Source: Streptomyces diastatochromogenes (lineage in GTDB: Bacteria > Actinomycetota > Actinomycetes > Streptomycetales > Streptomycetaceae). From it: a stretch of 44,547 nt of DNA. A model generated the notes under the pieces. The model ran no database searches. It was not told where the DNA came from and saw nothing but the letters and a program-made list of their open reading frames with translations. This document shows positions 8,218 to 16,682 of this stretch, piece after piece. The DNA is taken from assembly GCA_001550305.1 (NCBI GenBank), contig LRTP01000328.1, positions 1 to 44,547 of the forward strand, in the 5' to 3' direction. The position numbers and the translations under genes are program-made. Within the stretch, counting starts at the first letter, position 1. Each line of letters begins with the position of its first letter.

Positions 8218-8275
8218 GTGCTGGGGGACCGCATGCGCCGGTCGGCGTGGCGCGCTCCGCCTTCGCGGGCTTGGG

Positions 8276-10636
8276 CTACTTGATGTAGACGAGGCTGTCG
8301 GTGGTGACGGTGGGACGGCCGCTGGTGCCGACCACGACGATCTTGATGGTGTGCTTGGCGCTGCTGGACCAGGTCTTGGTCCAGATCGCCTGCCGGTACA
8401 GGGTGGTGGAGGACTTCAGGTCGACGGTGGAGATCTTGGTGCCGTCGACGTAGACGTAGGCCTGGCCGGAGCTGGCGGCGCGGGAGACGACCCAGGCGGC
8501 GGAGCGGCCGGTGAAGGTCCAGGTGAGGCTGGCGCCCTTGGAACCGCTGGAGTAGGACTGGCCGCCGAGGTAGCTGGTGGAGGAGCGGGTGGTCCAGCTG
8601 CCGGACTTCGTGGCGGCGGTCTCCTGCAGTATCACCGGGGTGTACGAGGGCGAGAACGTACGGTAGTTGCCGGCGTAGTCGTAGGCCCGCATCGACCAGA
8701 TGGTGGCGGCGCCGGACTTGGCGGTGCTGTTGGAGGTGGTGGTGGTCGGGCCGAAGGTGGCGCTGGTGGGGGACAGCAGCTTCACGTAGCGCAGGGCCTT
8801 GTCGTCGGTGGCCTTCCAGCCGAGAGTGACCGGGATGGCGCTGGTGCTGACGGTGCCGGAGCGCAGGGAAAGATTCGGGTTGGTGGTGAAGGCCGGTGCG
8901 GTCGTCTCCGCGACGACGCTCAGCGCGGCACTCGTCGCGGTCCTGCCGGACTGGTGCACGGCCCGCACGGCGACAGTGTGGCTGCCCAGGGCCAGGGTGA
9001 CGCCGGCGGACGTGGCGGTGCCGGAGGTGGTGGCGACGCTCTTGCCGTCGACCAGCAGCTCGAACTTGGAGATCAACGACGCCGGGGTGGTGGCCGTCCA
9101 ACGGACGGTGACGCCGCCCTTGGTGTAGTACGTCGAGCCCGAAAGGGCCGCGCCGTCGACCGAGCCGACCTTCAGGCCCTGCACCGGGCCGGATGCCCAG
9201 GTGCGGATGGTCGGCAGTTGGTCGTAGAGCAGGCCGCCGGGGCACTGTGTGTTGTAGCCGTCCCGGTGGCCGGAGATCCGCTGGAAGGTGTACTTGGTGC
9301 CCGCGGTGAAGTTGGTGTTGAAGTAGTTGTGCTGGTCCGCGCCCGCGGTGAGCTGGGTGGTTCCGGCGGGATCGGCGCCGTACTGGCCGAGCTTCCAGGC
9401 CGCCAGGCGGGCGACCGACGCCAGCGTGGCGTTGGTGGCGCTGGTGGTGGTGTAGTCACCGAGCACCGCGACGCCCGCGGCCTCCCGGTTCCAGCCGTAG
9501 GTGTGCGCGCCGAACACCGGAAGGTCCACGCCGCCCTTGCGGCCCTCGAAGATGGTGCCGCATTTGTCGACGAGGAAGTTGTAGCCGATGTCCTTCCAGC
9601 CGCTGACCTGGACGTGGTACCCGTAGATGCTCCGGATGATCGACGGCGAGTCGGCGCAGGAGTAGTCGTTGGCCCCGTCGGTGTGGTGGACGAAGATCGC
9701 CTTCACGTCCGCGGTGTACTCCGGCGCCTCGGGGCTGATCGACTCGTCGGCACCCCAGTCGGCGCGCGAGACGATCGGCGGTTCGGGCACGGTGGACGGC
9801 GGTGCCGAGGGCGGCGCGCTGGAGGACGTGCTCGGCGACGGCGACACGGAGTCCGTGGGGGACGCCGGGTCGGAGGGCGGGACGGAGTCCGTGGGGGACG
9901 CCGACGCGGAGGGCGGGACGGAGTCCGTGGCCGCCGGCGTGGTGTCCGTCGCGGCCGGGGATGTGGTGGTCTGGCCGTCCGTCGGCGCGGCGGTGGTGCC
10001 GTCGCTGGGCGTGGCGGAGTCGGTGGGCGCGGATGCCGTGGCGCCGGGACTCACATCGGCGACGAACGCGGCAGGCTCGGCCGCGGTACCGCCGGTCTTG
10101 GTCTCGGCGTCGGTCAGCACCCCCGGGTCGACCAGGTTGACCTCAAGGCCCTTGGGCAGAGCGGAGCTGCTGGTGCCGTTCTTGCGGATGACCTGCACCT
10201 GCATGCCGTCGGACGGGCCGACCCACAAGGGCTCGGATGCTCCGCGCACTCCGACGCCGGGGTTCTCCAGCGGGTCGACGTTCAGTTCGAGGTCCTGCCA
10301 GGCGCTCCACTGGCCGGTCTTGAGGCTGCGGGTGCGTACCTGCGCCACGCCGTCGAGCCGCTTGGCCGCCCCCGTCCAGGAGACGCCGAGCATCGAGAAC
10401 GGCTGGGTGTCCGTGCGCGGCAGCTCCCGCTTGTCGCCTGTGCCGCCTTTCAGTGCGAGGTCGTACACCTTCGCCGGCCGCTTGGCCCGGCCGGCCGCGC
10501 CGGGATCCGAGGAGGGGCCGGCGACGGCGTAGGTCACCACGCCCCCGCCTCCGAGGACCACCGCACCGAGCGTCAGCCACGCCCGCCGTTTCATGCTCAG
10601 CGATCTGTACACATGCGACGTACGACGACCCACCAC
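8276..10636 (-). CDS. Secreted peptidoglycan-recognition protein / N-acetylmuramoyl-L-alanine amidase (786 aa)
   Basis: The start is assigned to GTG at 10636 because of the AGGGGTGG ribosome-binding site just upstream; the internal ATG at 10594 (MKRRAWLTLG) is an alternative. A basic start and hydrophobic segment form a signal peptide. A Ser/Thr/Pro/Asp-rich linker with PTDSVPPS-type repeats separates an N-terminal beta-rich part from an amidase_2/PGRP domain that opens with VSRADWGADE. That domain has zinc-site motifs FVHHTDG and GHRDGYNTQCPG, and should cleave the MurNAc-L-Ala bond. The C-terminal part contains Ig-like segments and a final jelly-roll-like beta domain ending DSLVYIK, probably for wall or glycan binding. 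It is convergent with the FG-GAP remnant; a Crp-like site lies upstream. Confidence 0.88.
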   Translation of the reverse strand: MVGRRTSHVYRSLSMKRRAWLTLGAVVLGGGGVVTYAVAGPSSDPGAAGRAKRPAKVYDLALKGGTGDKRELPRTDTQPFSMLGVSWTGAAKRLDGVAQVRTRSLKTGQWSAWQDLELNVDPLENPGVGVRGASEPLWVGPSDGMQVQVIRKNGTSSSALPKGLEVNLVDPGVLTDAETKTGGTAAEPAAFVADVSPGATASAPTDSATPSDGTTAAPTDGQTTTSPAATDTTPAATDSVPPSASASPTDSVPPSDPASPTDSVSPSPSTSSSAPPSAPPSTVPEPPIVSRADWGADESISPEAPEYTADVKAIFVHHTDGANDYSCADSPSIIRSIYGYHVQVSGWKDIGYNFLVDKCGTIFEGRKGGVDLPVFGAHTYGWNREAAGVAVLGDYTTTSATNATLASVARLAAWKLGQYGADPAGTTQLTAGADQHNYFNTNFTAGTKYTFQRISGHRDGYNTQCPGGLLYDQLPTIRTWASGPVQGLKVGSVDGAALSGSTYYTKGGVTVRWTATTPASLISKFELLVDGKSVATTSGTATSAGVTLALGSHTVAVRAVHQSGRTATSAALSVVAETTAPAFTTNPNLSLRSGTVSTSAIPVTLGWKATDDKALRYVKLLSPTSATFGPTTTTSNSTAKSGAATIWSMRAYDYAGNYRTFSPSYTPVILQETAATKSGSWTTRSSTSYLGGQSYSSGSKGASLTWTFTGRSAAWVVSRAASSGQAYVYVDGTKISTVDLKSSTTLYRQAIWTKTWSSSAKHTIKIVVVGTSGRPTVTTDSLVYIK

Positions 10637-10760
10637 GTATCCACCCCTAGAAGGCCCGGAAAGGCCACAGAAAAAAGTCACATGAGGCACACCTGTCACG
10701 CAGGTGGCCGCCCTCTACAGCGCACCGCGTCCGACGAACATCACGGGGCGAGGGGCGCCA

Positions 10761-10774
10761 GTGACGCAGATCAC
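10761..10774 (-). promoter_or_regulatory. Crp-like palindrome upstream of amidase gene
   Basis: GTGACGCAGATCAC is a GTGA-N6-TCAC palindrome; read on the minus strand it fits the form GTG-N6-GNCAC associated with Streptomyces Crp. It lies 125 bases upstream of the amidase start, in a 247-base gap that otherwise shows only a small CACCTG-N5-CAGGTG repeat near 10690. The role is inferred from sequence only. Confidence 0.4.
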
Positions 10775-10883
10775 TACGATGGCGATGTGTCCTGCGTGCC
10801 ACGGGTGGCGCGGGCCGTCGAGGTCCGTCCGCGTGAGGCGGGCGATCGACCGATGCCTCCCGCCGTGGCCGGCGTCGGCGCGG

Positions 10884-13199
10884 TCAACGGCACTTGTGAT
10901 GGCGGCACTTGGGGCGTGCCGTCGGAGCACCCGGTGTGGGGGCGGCAGTGGCGGTGGTCCTCTTGCCGTTCTTGCCGCCCCGCTTGGCGGGGGCCGCGGA
11001 CGGGGAGGGCGTGGGAGCACCGGGCTCGTCGGCGCCGCGGCCGAGGGGTGCGGGCGCGGAGAAGGGGGCGTCGGGCAGGCCGGCGAGGGCGTCGCGCATG
11101 TACTGGGTCCAGATCTCGGTGGGGATGTCGCCGCCGAACACCTTCTGGAGGCCACCGACGCCTGCCAGGGACTGCAGCTGTGGGTGGTTCGAGTCCTCTC
11201 GGAAGAGGACGACGGAGGTGGCGAGTTGCGGGGTGTAGCCGATGAACCAGGCGGAACGGTAGTCGTCGGTGGTTCCGGTCTTGCCCGCCGCGGTCCTGCC
11301 GAGAGCCTGGGCCTTGGTGCCGGTGCCCCGGGCGATGACGCCCCTGAGCACGTCGGTCACGTTCCCGGCGACCGCCGCCGGCAGGGCCCGCACGGGGGCG
11401 GGGGCGGAGAAGCCGGCCAGTACCGAGCCGTTGTGGGTGACCTTCGTGACCGAGTACGGGGTGGCCTGCATCCCGTCGGCGGCAAAAGTCGCGTACACGC
11501 CTGCCATTCGAATGGCGCTCGGTGTGGAGGTGCCGATGTAGAAGCCGGCGCTGGGGGCGGCGAGGCTGCCCGGGCGCAGGCCGAGAGACTGTGCCGTCCT
11601 CGCCACGTTCCCGTAGCCGACGTCCTCTCCCAGTTGCACGTACGGCGTGTTGACCGACTGCTCCATGGCCTTGCGCAGAGAGATGTAGCCCCAGCGCTGG
11701 GGGGTGTCGTTGTGCTGGTGGAGGAGCCCGGTGGGGTCCTTGGGGTCGGCGACGTCGCTGCCCTGCTGGTCCTTGATCTTGATGCCGTCGTCACCGTTGA
11801 ACTTGCCGGCCGGGGTGATCGGCTCGGGTGACGTGCCGGGTCGCAGTACCGCTCCGTGCTGGAGTGCGGCGGCCAGGACGATGGGCTTGAAGGTCGATCC
11901 CACCGGGACGCCGGAGGTGTCGGCGTTGTCCGAGTAGTGGGCGTGGTCGAAGCCGGGGCCGCCGTAGACGGCGAGGATCCTGCCGGTCGTGGGTTCCACC
12001 GAGGCGGCTCCGACCTGGACGTCCCGGTCGACCGGCCGGTGGGCGGGGTCGAGGCGTTGCCCCCGCACCGTGGCGACAGCCCTCGCCAGTTCCGCCGTCC
12101 TCTTCCTGTCGAAGGTGGTGTGGATCTGGTAGCCGCCCCTGCTCAGGCCGCTGTCGGTGATGGTCGGGTCGTGTGTCTCGGCATACGACCTGGCGAGCTG
12201 GACCAGGTAGCCGGTCTCGCCCGTGAGCCCTGAACCGCGGGTCCACTTCCTGGGGGTGGGGAAACCGGCGGCCGCGTACCGTGCCCGCTGCCCGGGTGTC
12301 AGCCTGCCGGTCTTCACCATCCGGTCGAGCACCCAGGACCAGCGTGCTTCCGCCTTTGCCCTGGCCGCGGGATCGGAGTCCGCGTACTGGAAGAGGCTCG
12401 GCTCGTTGACCGCCGCGGCGAGGAAGGCTCCCCGGCTCGCGTCGAGCCTCTCCACCGGGAGGCCGTAGTACATGCGCGCCGCGGCCTGGATGCCGTTGGC
12501 CTGACGACCGAAGAAGCAGGTGTTCAGATACCCCTGGAGGATCTGCTCCTTGGTCATCCCGGCGCCGATCTTGGTGGAGATCAGCAGTTCCTTGAACTTG
12601 CGTGAGACCGTCTGCGACTGGTCCAGGTAGGTGTTCTTGACGAACTGCTGGGTGATCGTCGAGCCGGACTGGACGGAGCCGCCCGCGGCCATGTGGACGA
12701 CGGCGCGGAGGATTCCCCGCGGGTCGATGCCCGGGTCGGTGTAGAAGGAGGCGTTCTCCGCGGCGATGAAGTCCCACCGCACGTCGGCGGGTACCTGTGA
12801 AAGTGACACGTTCTGCCGGTTGACGCTGCCGTCGGTCGCCAGGACCGTGCCGTCCGACCAGTAGTAGACGTTGTTCTGCAGCAGTGTCGTGGGATTGGGG
12901 TCGGGGATGGTGACCGTGGCGTAGGCATAGCCGACGGCCGCTGCCGTGGCGCCGAAGAGGAGCAGGAAGACCGACAGCAGTTGGCGCACCGACGGCAGCC
13001 AGCGGCGCGGGCCCGTCCTGCCTCGGCGCGGGTAGTCGATCCAGCGTTTCTTCTGTGGCGCCCTGCTGCGGGCACGGCGTGGCATGTCCTGTCCGGGGGC
13101 CTGGTCACGATGTGCGGCCCGGTGGCCCGTGGCGCGGTCACCTTCGGCACGCGTGCCGCCGACGGAGCTCTGCGGCGGTCGGCGCCTGTGTCCGCTCAT
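10884..13199 (-). CDS. Class A penicillin-binding protein (transglycosylase/transpeptidase, 771 aa)
   Basis: It has a long basic cytoplasmic N-terminus (residues 1-70, many RRR/KK runs) and one membrane helix (about 72-95). The GT51 transglycosylase domain follows, with AAENASFYTDPGIDPRG, GSTITQQFVKN and RKFKELLISTKI. The transpeptidase domain has the full active-site set: SxxK in GSTFKP (Ser435, Lys438), SVN, and KTGTT (Lys640). A Pro/Ala/Ser-rich tail ends in a basic CRHHKCR. It polymerises lipid II and cross-links peptidoglycan. The length is typical of actinobacterial PonA-like proteins. It is probably in one transcript with the small membrane gene just upstream and perhaps the amidase downstream. 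Confidence 0.95.
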   Translation of the reverse strand: MSGHRRRPPQSSVGGTRAEGDRATGHRAAHRDQAPGQDMPRRARSRAPQKKRWIDYPRRGRTGPRRWLPSVRQLLSVFLLLFGATAAAVGYAYATVTIPDPNPTTLLQNNVYYWSDGTVLATDGSVNRQNVSLSQVPADVRWDFIAAENASFYTDPGIDPRGILRAVVHMAAGGSVQSGSTITQQFVKNTYLDQSQTVSRKFKELLISTKIGAGMTKEQILQGYLNTCFFGRQANGIQAAARMYYGLPVERLDASRGAFLAAAVNEPSLFQYADSDPAARAKAEARWSWVLDRMVKTGRLTPGQRARYAAAGFPTPRKWTRGSGLTGETGYLVQLARSYAETHDPTITDSGLSRGGYQIHTTFDRKRTAELARAVATVRGQRLDPAHRPVDRDVQVGAASVEPTTGRILAVYGGPGFDHAHYSDNADTSGVPVGSTFKPIVLAAALQHGAVLRPGTSPEPITPAGKFNGDDGIKIKDQQGSDVADPKDPTGLLHQHNDTPQRWGYISLRKAMEQSVNTPYVQLGEDVGYGNVARTAQSLGLRPGSLAAPSAGFYIGTSTPSAIRMAGVYATFAADGMQATPYSVTKVTHNGSVLAGFSAPAPVRALPAAVAGNVTDVLRGVIARGTGTKAQALGRTAAGKTGTTDDYRSAWFIGYTPQLATSVVLFREDSNHPQLQSLAGVGGLQKVFGGDIPTEIWTQYMRDALAGLPDAPFSAPAPLGRGADEPGAPTPSPSAAPAKRGGKNGKRTTATAAPTPGAPTARPKCRHHKCR

Positions 13200-13208
13200 G
13201 GGCTCTGA

Positions 13209-13502
13209 TCACTGTCCTCTCAGTACAACTGCGGTGTCTTCGACGGTCCGGGCTGCCGGAAACCGGGGTGGGGGGAGGGCTGTGGAAGGCCGTCGTACAG
13301 TGCCGACTGCACTGCGGGACGAACGGAGACCTGCGCCGGGTCCGCCCAGCATCGTGTTGAGCAGCAGGGCGACGTAGCCGCCGATGGGGATCACCAGCAG
13401 CCGGGCGGCGCGGCGTACGCGGCGTCGGCGTCGCCCCGCGTGCCCGGCATCGCCGTACGGATCCTCGCCGTACGCCCCGCCGCCTTCGTCCGTCCGCCGC
13501 AC
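13209..13502 (-). CDS. Possible small single-pass membrane protein (about 97 aa)
   Basis: The frame starts at a GTG (13502) with an AGGGGG ribosome-binding site about 9 bases away and ends 9 bases before the PBP start. The product has an Arg-rich stretch followed by one hydrophobic segment (LLVIPIGGYVALLLNTML), then a Pro/Arg-rich tail. Close spacing to the PBP gene suggests co-transcription. High-GC DNA can create such frames by chance, and I know no family for it. Confidence 0.35.
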   Translation of the reverse strand: MRRTDEGGGAYGEDPYGDAGHAGRRRRRVRRAARLLVIPIGGYVALLLNTMLGGPGAGLRSSRSAVGTVRRPSTALPPPRFPAARTVEDTAVVLRGQ

Positions 13503-13774
13503 GAGTCGTGCCCCCTGTCCCGGCCGACCGACATGGTCGTCCGCATGGAAAGAGCGCACTCGGCCGGAAGTGTTACACCTCGGCCTCGCCGTACGTACCT
13601 GCTCGACCGCCGGGAACGAGCCGGACGAGAGGTGAGCGATCATGACGACGGCTTGCCTGGGGCCCGCGTGCGGGAGAACGGCCGACGGGGAGCAAGCGTG
13701 CCGTTCGCCCTCGGCGAGGCGGACACGCGGCGCCTCTGTCGGCCGAGATTCCTGACCCGCGCCCTACGCGCGCC
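13503..13774. other. Intergenic region upstream of PBP group
   Basis: About 270 bases with no supported gene. The frames crossing it have no domain or membrane pattern. It must carry the promoter of the minus-strand PBP group, but no clear -35/-10 pair stands out. Confidence 0.35.
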
Positions 13775-14269
13775 TCAGGTCGGCAGCCACTTCACCACCG
13801 CGTCCCCGCACTCGGCCGTCCGTGCGTAGAACGCCCTCAACTCCTGGTGCGCCACCGCGAACGCGTACCACGTCTCGGGCTCCGCGGTCGCGCCGCCGTA
13901 GCGCGGCAGCAGTTCGGCGCGGGCGAAATCCCACAGCGCGTCGAAGTCGGCCACCGCCAGGAACCTGGCCACCCGGCGGGCCTGGGCCGCCGTCAGCACC
14001 AGGAACGGCGACTTGCGCCGGTCGGCGCGGAACACCGGCCGACCACCGAGCACCACCTGGGTCTGGGGCCGGTCCTCGGCACGATGCGCGGGAGCGCCGG
14101 CGTAGATGCGTTCCTGGTCCAGATAACGGTTGTCGAGCTCCTCTTCACGGTGCCGGCCGACCCGGCGTCGGACGGTCTCCGAGTCGTCCTCGAAGAGCCG
14201 TTCGAGCCAGGTCGTGCTGTTGCGCAGTGCGGGAGGCGGCACCGCTCGCAGACGGAGGTACGTACTCAT
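13775..14269 (-). CDS. DUF1877 (YfbM-like) family protein (164 aa)
   Basis: It begins MSTYLRLRAVPPPAL and shows the DUF1877 layout: an N-terminal segment with WLERLFEDD, a middle VLGGRPV segment, the FLVLTAAQARRVARFLAVAD helix, and a C-terminal AELLPRY...AFYARTAECGDAVVKWL. Length agrees with the family (about 160 aa). It is a soluble cytoplasmic protein; the family has no established biochemical function. Divergent from the gene at 14379, with about 110 bases between them. Confidence 0.75.
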   Translation of the reverse strand: MSTYLRLRAVPPPALRNSTTWLERLFEDDSETVRRRVGRHREEELDNRYLDQERIYAGAPAHRAEDRPQTQVVLGGRPVFRADRRKSPFLVLTAAQARRVARFLAVADFDALWDFARAELLPRYGGATAEPETWYAFAVAHQELRAFYARTAECGDAVVKWLPT

Positions 14270-14378
14270 GCCACAGGGAGCGCACGGGGACGCCGAAGCA
14301 TTACGCCGCCCTCCCGTGTTGCCGGGAATCCCCCGCGGCCGCGTAACGGATCGACCGCCGACCTCGCTCTCTTCGTAT

Positions 14379-14828
14379 GTGACGACAGATCAGGAAACGA
14401 GACCCCCTGCGGCGACCAGGCCCGTGCGGTGGGCGGCGGACACGGTGGCGACGATGCGGGAGGGGGCACGGCTGCGCCTCGACTACTCGGCATCCAGCCT
14501 GTGGCCCGTCGACCAGATGATCGACGATCTGCGGCAGGAGGACACGCCCTACGCCGCCGTGGAGAGCGTGCTGCGCGGCTTCGGGGCGTATGCGGGTGAG
14601 GTGATCGTCCGCCAAACGGACGCCGAGTGGTGGGAGGCGGACGGCCACCACTGGATCCGCACGGCCGAGGGACGGCTGTGGGATCCCATCGACGAGGCCC
14701 GCCGCTGCTTCGCCGGAGACGGCTCACTGCGGCTGCTGTGCCGCGACGCGACGACGGACGCACCCGAACCCCGGGATCGGCAACCGCGGCAAGGTCCGTC
14801 CGGGAGTGCGGCGCCGGCGACGACGTGA
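14379..14828 (+). CDS. Conserved hypothetical protein (about 149 aa)
   Basis: The convincing protein part starts near an internal ATG at 14454 and contains DYSASSLWPVDQMIDDLR, then GFGAYAGEVIVRQT, then WWEADGHHWIRTAEGRLWDP. This pattern (one acidic helix, a GAYxGEVxVR segment, a W-rich strand and a WDPI turn) resembles uncharacterised actinobacterial cytoplasmic proteins. Start choice is uncertain: GTG 14379, GTG 14424 and ATG 14454 are all in frame and none has a strong ribosome-binding site. The frame is open further upstream but would overlap the divergent DUF1877 gene. The tail after residue about 125 is low complexity. Confidence 0.6.
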   Translation: MTTDQETRPPAATRPVRWAADTVATMREGARLRLDYSASSLWPVDQMIDDLRQEDTPYAAVESVLRGFGAYAGEVIVRQTDAEWWEADGHHWIRTAEGRLWDPIDEARRCFAGDGSLRLLCRDATTDAPEPRDRQPRQGPSGSAAPATT

Positions 14829-14878
14829 AGGGGCGCCCAGGCGTTGTGACACTTCTGTGAGGACAGACGCTGGTCACC

Positions 14879-15586
14879 ATGGGGCCGTCGATGCGACCGG
14901 AGCACGGCGGACGGCATGCACTCGCCATGAACCCGGTACGAACGAGGACAGTCTTGGGCCAGGTACGGCAACCCCGGCGTGTACAGGCGTACGACGGGGA
15001 ATTGGGCGCGGCGGTCGCGCGGGCCCAGGACGGCGACGAGACGGCCTTCGCGTTCGCGTACCGGATGGTGCAGCCGGGCCTGCTCGGCTATCTGCGCGGC
15101 CTGGTCGGCGACGACGCGGAGGACGTGGCCTCCGACGCCTGGCTGGAGATCGCCCGTGACCTCGGCCGTTTCAAGGGGGACGGGGCCGGGTTCCGCGGCT
15201 GGACCTCGACCATCGCCCGGCACCGGGCGCTGGACCATCTGCGCCGCCAGCGCGTACGTCCCCGGGCGGGAGGGACCGAACAGGACGTACTGGACCTGCC
15301 CAGCCGACACAGCACCCATGAAGAGGCCCTGGAGTCCCTGTCCACCGAGCGGGCGCTGGAACTGGTCCGCGGGCTGCCGCGGGACCAGGCGGAGGCCGTA
15401 CTCCTGCGGGTCGTCGTCGGCCTGGACGGTCCCGCCGCCGCACGCGTCCTCGGCAAGCGCCCGGGAGCGGTGCGCACCGCCGCCCACCGGGGCCTGAAAC
15501 GCCTCGCCCGCCAGTTGGGCGTCGCCGGTGAATCGGAGAAGGGTGTGACGAATGAGGCTTCCCCAACGCTGGGGAAGTCGAAATGA
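14879..15586 (+). CDS. ECF-family RNA polymerase sigma factor (235 aa)
   Basis: Region 2 (about residues 45-125) has the ECF pattern LLGYLRGLVGDDAEDVASDAW...FRGWTSTIARHRALDHLRR for core binding and -10 recognition. Region 4 (about 155-215) has LPRDQAEAVLLRVVVGLDGPAAARVLGKRPGAVRTAAHRGLKRL, a helix-turn-helix for -35 recognition. The start could be ATG 14879 or ATG 14927 (MNPVRTRT); the first residues are not conserved-looking. Its TGA overlaps the ATG of a 32-codon frame, which overlaps the gene at 15674, a membrane protein likely to work with it as anti-sigma or partner. Confidence 0.9.
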   Translation: MGPSMRPEHGGRHALAMNPVRTRTVLGQVRQPRRVQAYDGELGAAVARAQDGDETAFAFAYRMVQPGLLGYLRGLVGDDAEDVASDAWLEIARDLGRFKGDGAGFRGWTSTIARHRALDHLRRQRVRPRAGGTEQDVLDLPSRHSTHEEALESLSTERALELVRGLPRDQAEAVLLRVVVGLDGPAAARVLGKRPGAVRTAAHRGLKRLARQLGVAGESEKGVTNEASPTLGKSK

Positions 15587-15681
15587 ACGACACCGGCGAC
15601 AGTGACCGACTGACAGGGATCAGGACCGGAACGCCGAACGCGTCGAACCGGTCGAACAGGAACGGAAGCGGACATGGGTGA
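15583..15681 (+). CDS. Bridging micro-ORF between sigma gene and membrane protein gene (32 aa)
   Basis: ATG at 15583 overlaps the sigma-factor stop (ATGA), and its TGA (15679-15681) lies inside the first codons of the gene at 15674. The peptide is hydrophilic, rich in Asn, Ser, Arg and Gly (MNDTGDSDRLTGIRTG...). It may be a translated coupling peptide carrying ribosomes from the sigma gene to the membrane gene, or the decayed original start of the latter. A third frame here also reads protein-like, so an old frameshift is possible. Confidence 0.35.
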   Translation: MNDTGDSDRLTGIRTGTPNASNRSNRNGSGHG

Positions 15682-16411
15682 ACGGCTGGGCGGCGACGGA
15701 GTTCCGGGCCGTCGGCGTGTGCACCCTGGCGGGGCCGCGTCCGACCCGTGGGAGGTGCGTGAGGCCGCCACGCTGGAAACGGAGCTGGGCGCCGTCCTGC
15801 TCGGTGGCCCTCTCGACCCCGAGGCCGAGCAGCGGGCCCTGACCGCCTTCCGGACCTCCCATGACGCGGGCGCGCACCGGGCGCGCACCCGGCGCCGGGA
15901 CGACTGGCGGCTGCCTGCGGAGCGGCGTGCCGGGCGTCCTGTGAAGATGACGCTCGGCGTGGTGTTCGCCAGCCTCACGCTGGGTGGAGTCGCGGTCGCT
16001 GCCATCGGTTCCGTCGGCTCGTCCACGGACGGTGACGGTGCTGGGCGGGGGACGGCGCACCCGTCGGCGGTCGCCCCGGACCAGCCGGGTGGTGAGGCCT
16101 CGTCGGCGCCCTCCGGCGTCCCCGGACCGGCGGACGGCCGCCCGGCCACCGCCCAGGACACCGAAGCCCACTGCCGCGCCTACGAGCAGGTCAAGGATCG
16201 CGGCAAAGCGCTCGACGCGCGGGCCTGGCAGCGACTCGTCACGGCCGCCGGCGGGAAGGACAAGGTCGCCGCGTACTGCTCCGAGCAGCTGGCGCGGGCG
16301 ACAGCCGCGCCGAGCAGGACCGCAGGCAAAGGCAAGGCGGGGAGGGCGGCCGGAAACGGCCAGGGAAACGACGAGAAGAGCAACGGGAAGGGCAGCGGGA
16401 AGCACAAGTAG
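15674..16411 (+). CDS. Single-pass membrane protein coupled to ECF sigma factor (245 aa)
   Basis: Residues 40-90 form an acidic, helical cytoplasmic part (VREAATLETELGAVLLGG, DPEAEQRALTAFRTSH) followed by a basic RTRRRDDWR segment. One membrane helix is at about 96-118 (KMTLGVVFASLTLGGVAVAA). An outside Pro/Ser/Gly linker follows, then a compact segment (AHCRAYEQVKDRGKALDARA...AAYCSEQLARA) with two Cys that could form a disulfide, and a Lys/Gly/Asn-rich tail. It lacks the HxxxCxxC zinc anti-sigma motif, so anti-sigma function rests on gene order and topology only. Start ATG 15674 has a GGAAGCGG ribosome-binding site. The first 30 residues are of doubtful quality. Confidence 0.7.
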   Translation: MGERLGGDGVPGRRRVHPGGAASDPWEVREAATLETELGAVLLGGPLDPEAEQRALTAFRTSHDAGAHRARTRRRDDWRLPAERRAGRPVKMTLGVVFASLTLGGVAVAAIGSVGSSTDGDGAGRGTAHPSAVAPDQPGGEASSAPSGVPGPADGRPATAQDTEAHCRAYEQVKDRGKALDARAWQRLVTAAGGKDKVAAYCSEQLARATAAPSRTAGKGKAGRAAGNGQGNDEKSNGKGSGKHK

Positions 16412-16682
16412 CCTCCGCCGTGCCCCATCCATGCCCGTAAGGTCGGACAACCGTGGTCATCAGCGGTGCGATCGGGCCGGCGCAGCGGCGAAGACACGAT
16501 GAACACTCGCTGGTCCGCCGCCGAGCAGCGGGCCAGGACCGGCACCAGGGGGCCGGAGGTGGCCGAGCGCGGCCTCCTCCGCCCGTGCGAGAAGACCGGG
16601 CAAGCCCGATCCGTCCGCCGCGACACGGGACCGGGCCGGCCGTGAGGTGGGCGCGGCCCTCGCCGGGCACGGCGGACGCAGG

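Noticed and set aside
8351..11245. 964-codon plus-strand frame opposite the amidase gene
   Set aside because: Antisense to the amidase with Gly-rich noise; no motif.
13775..16411. A biosynthetic or defence cluster around the ECF sigma factor
   Set aside because: Neighbours are a DUF1877 protein, an unknown and a membrane partner; no nuclease, synthase or immunity-type gene supports it.
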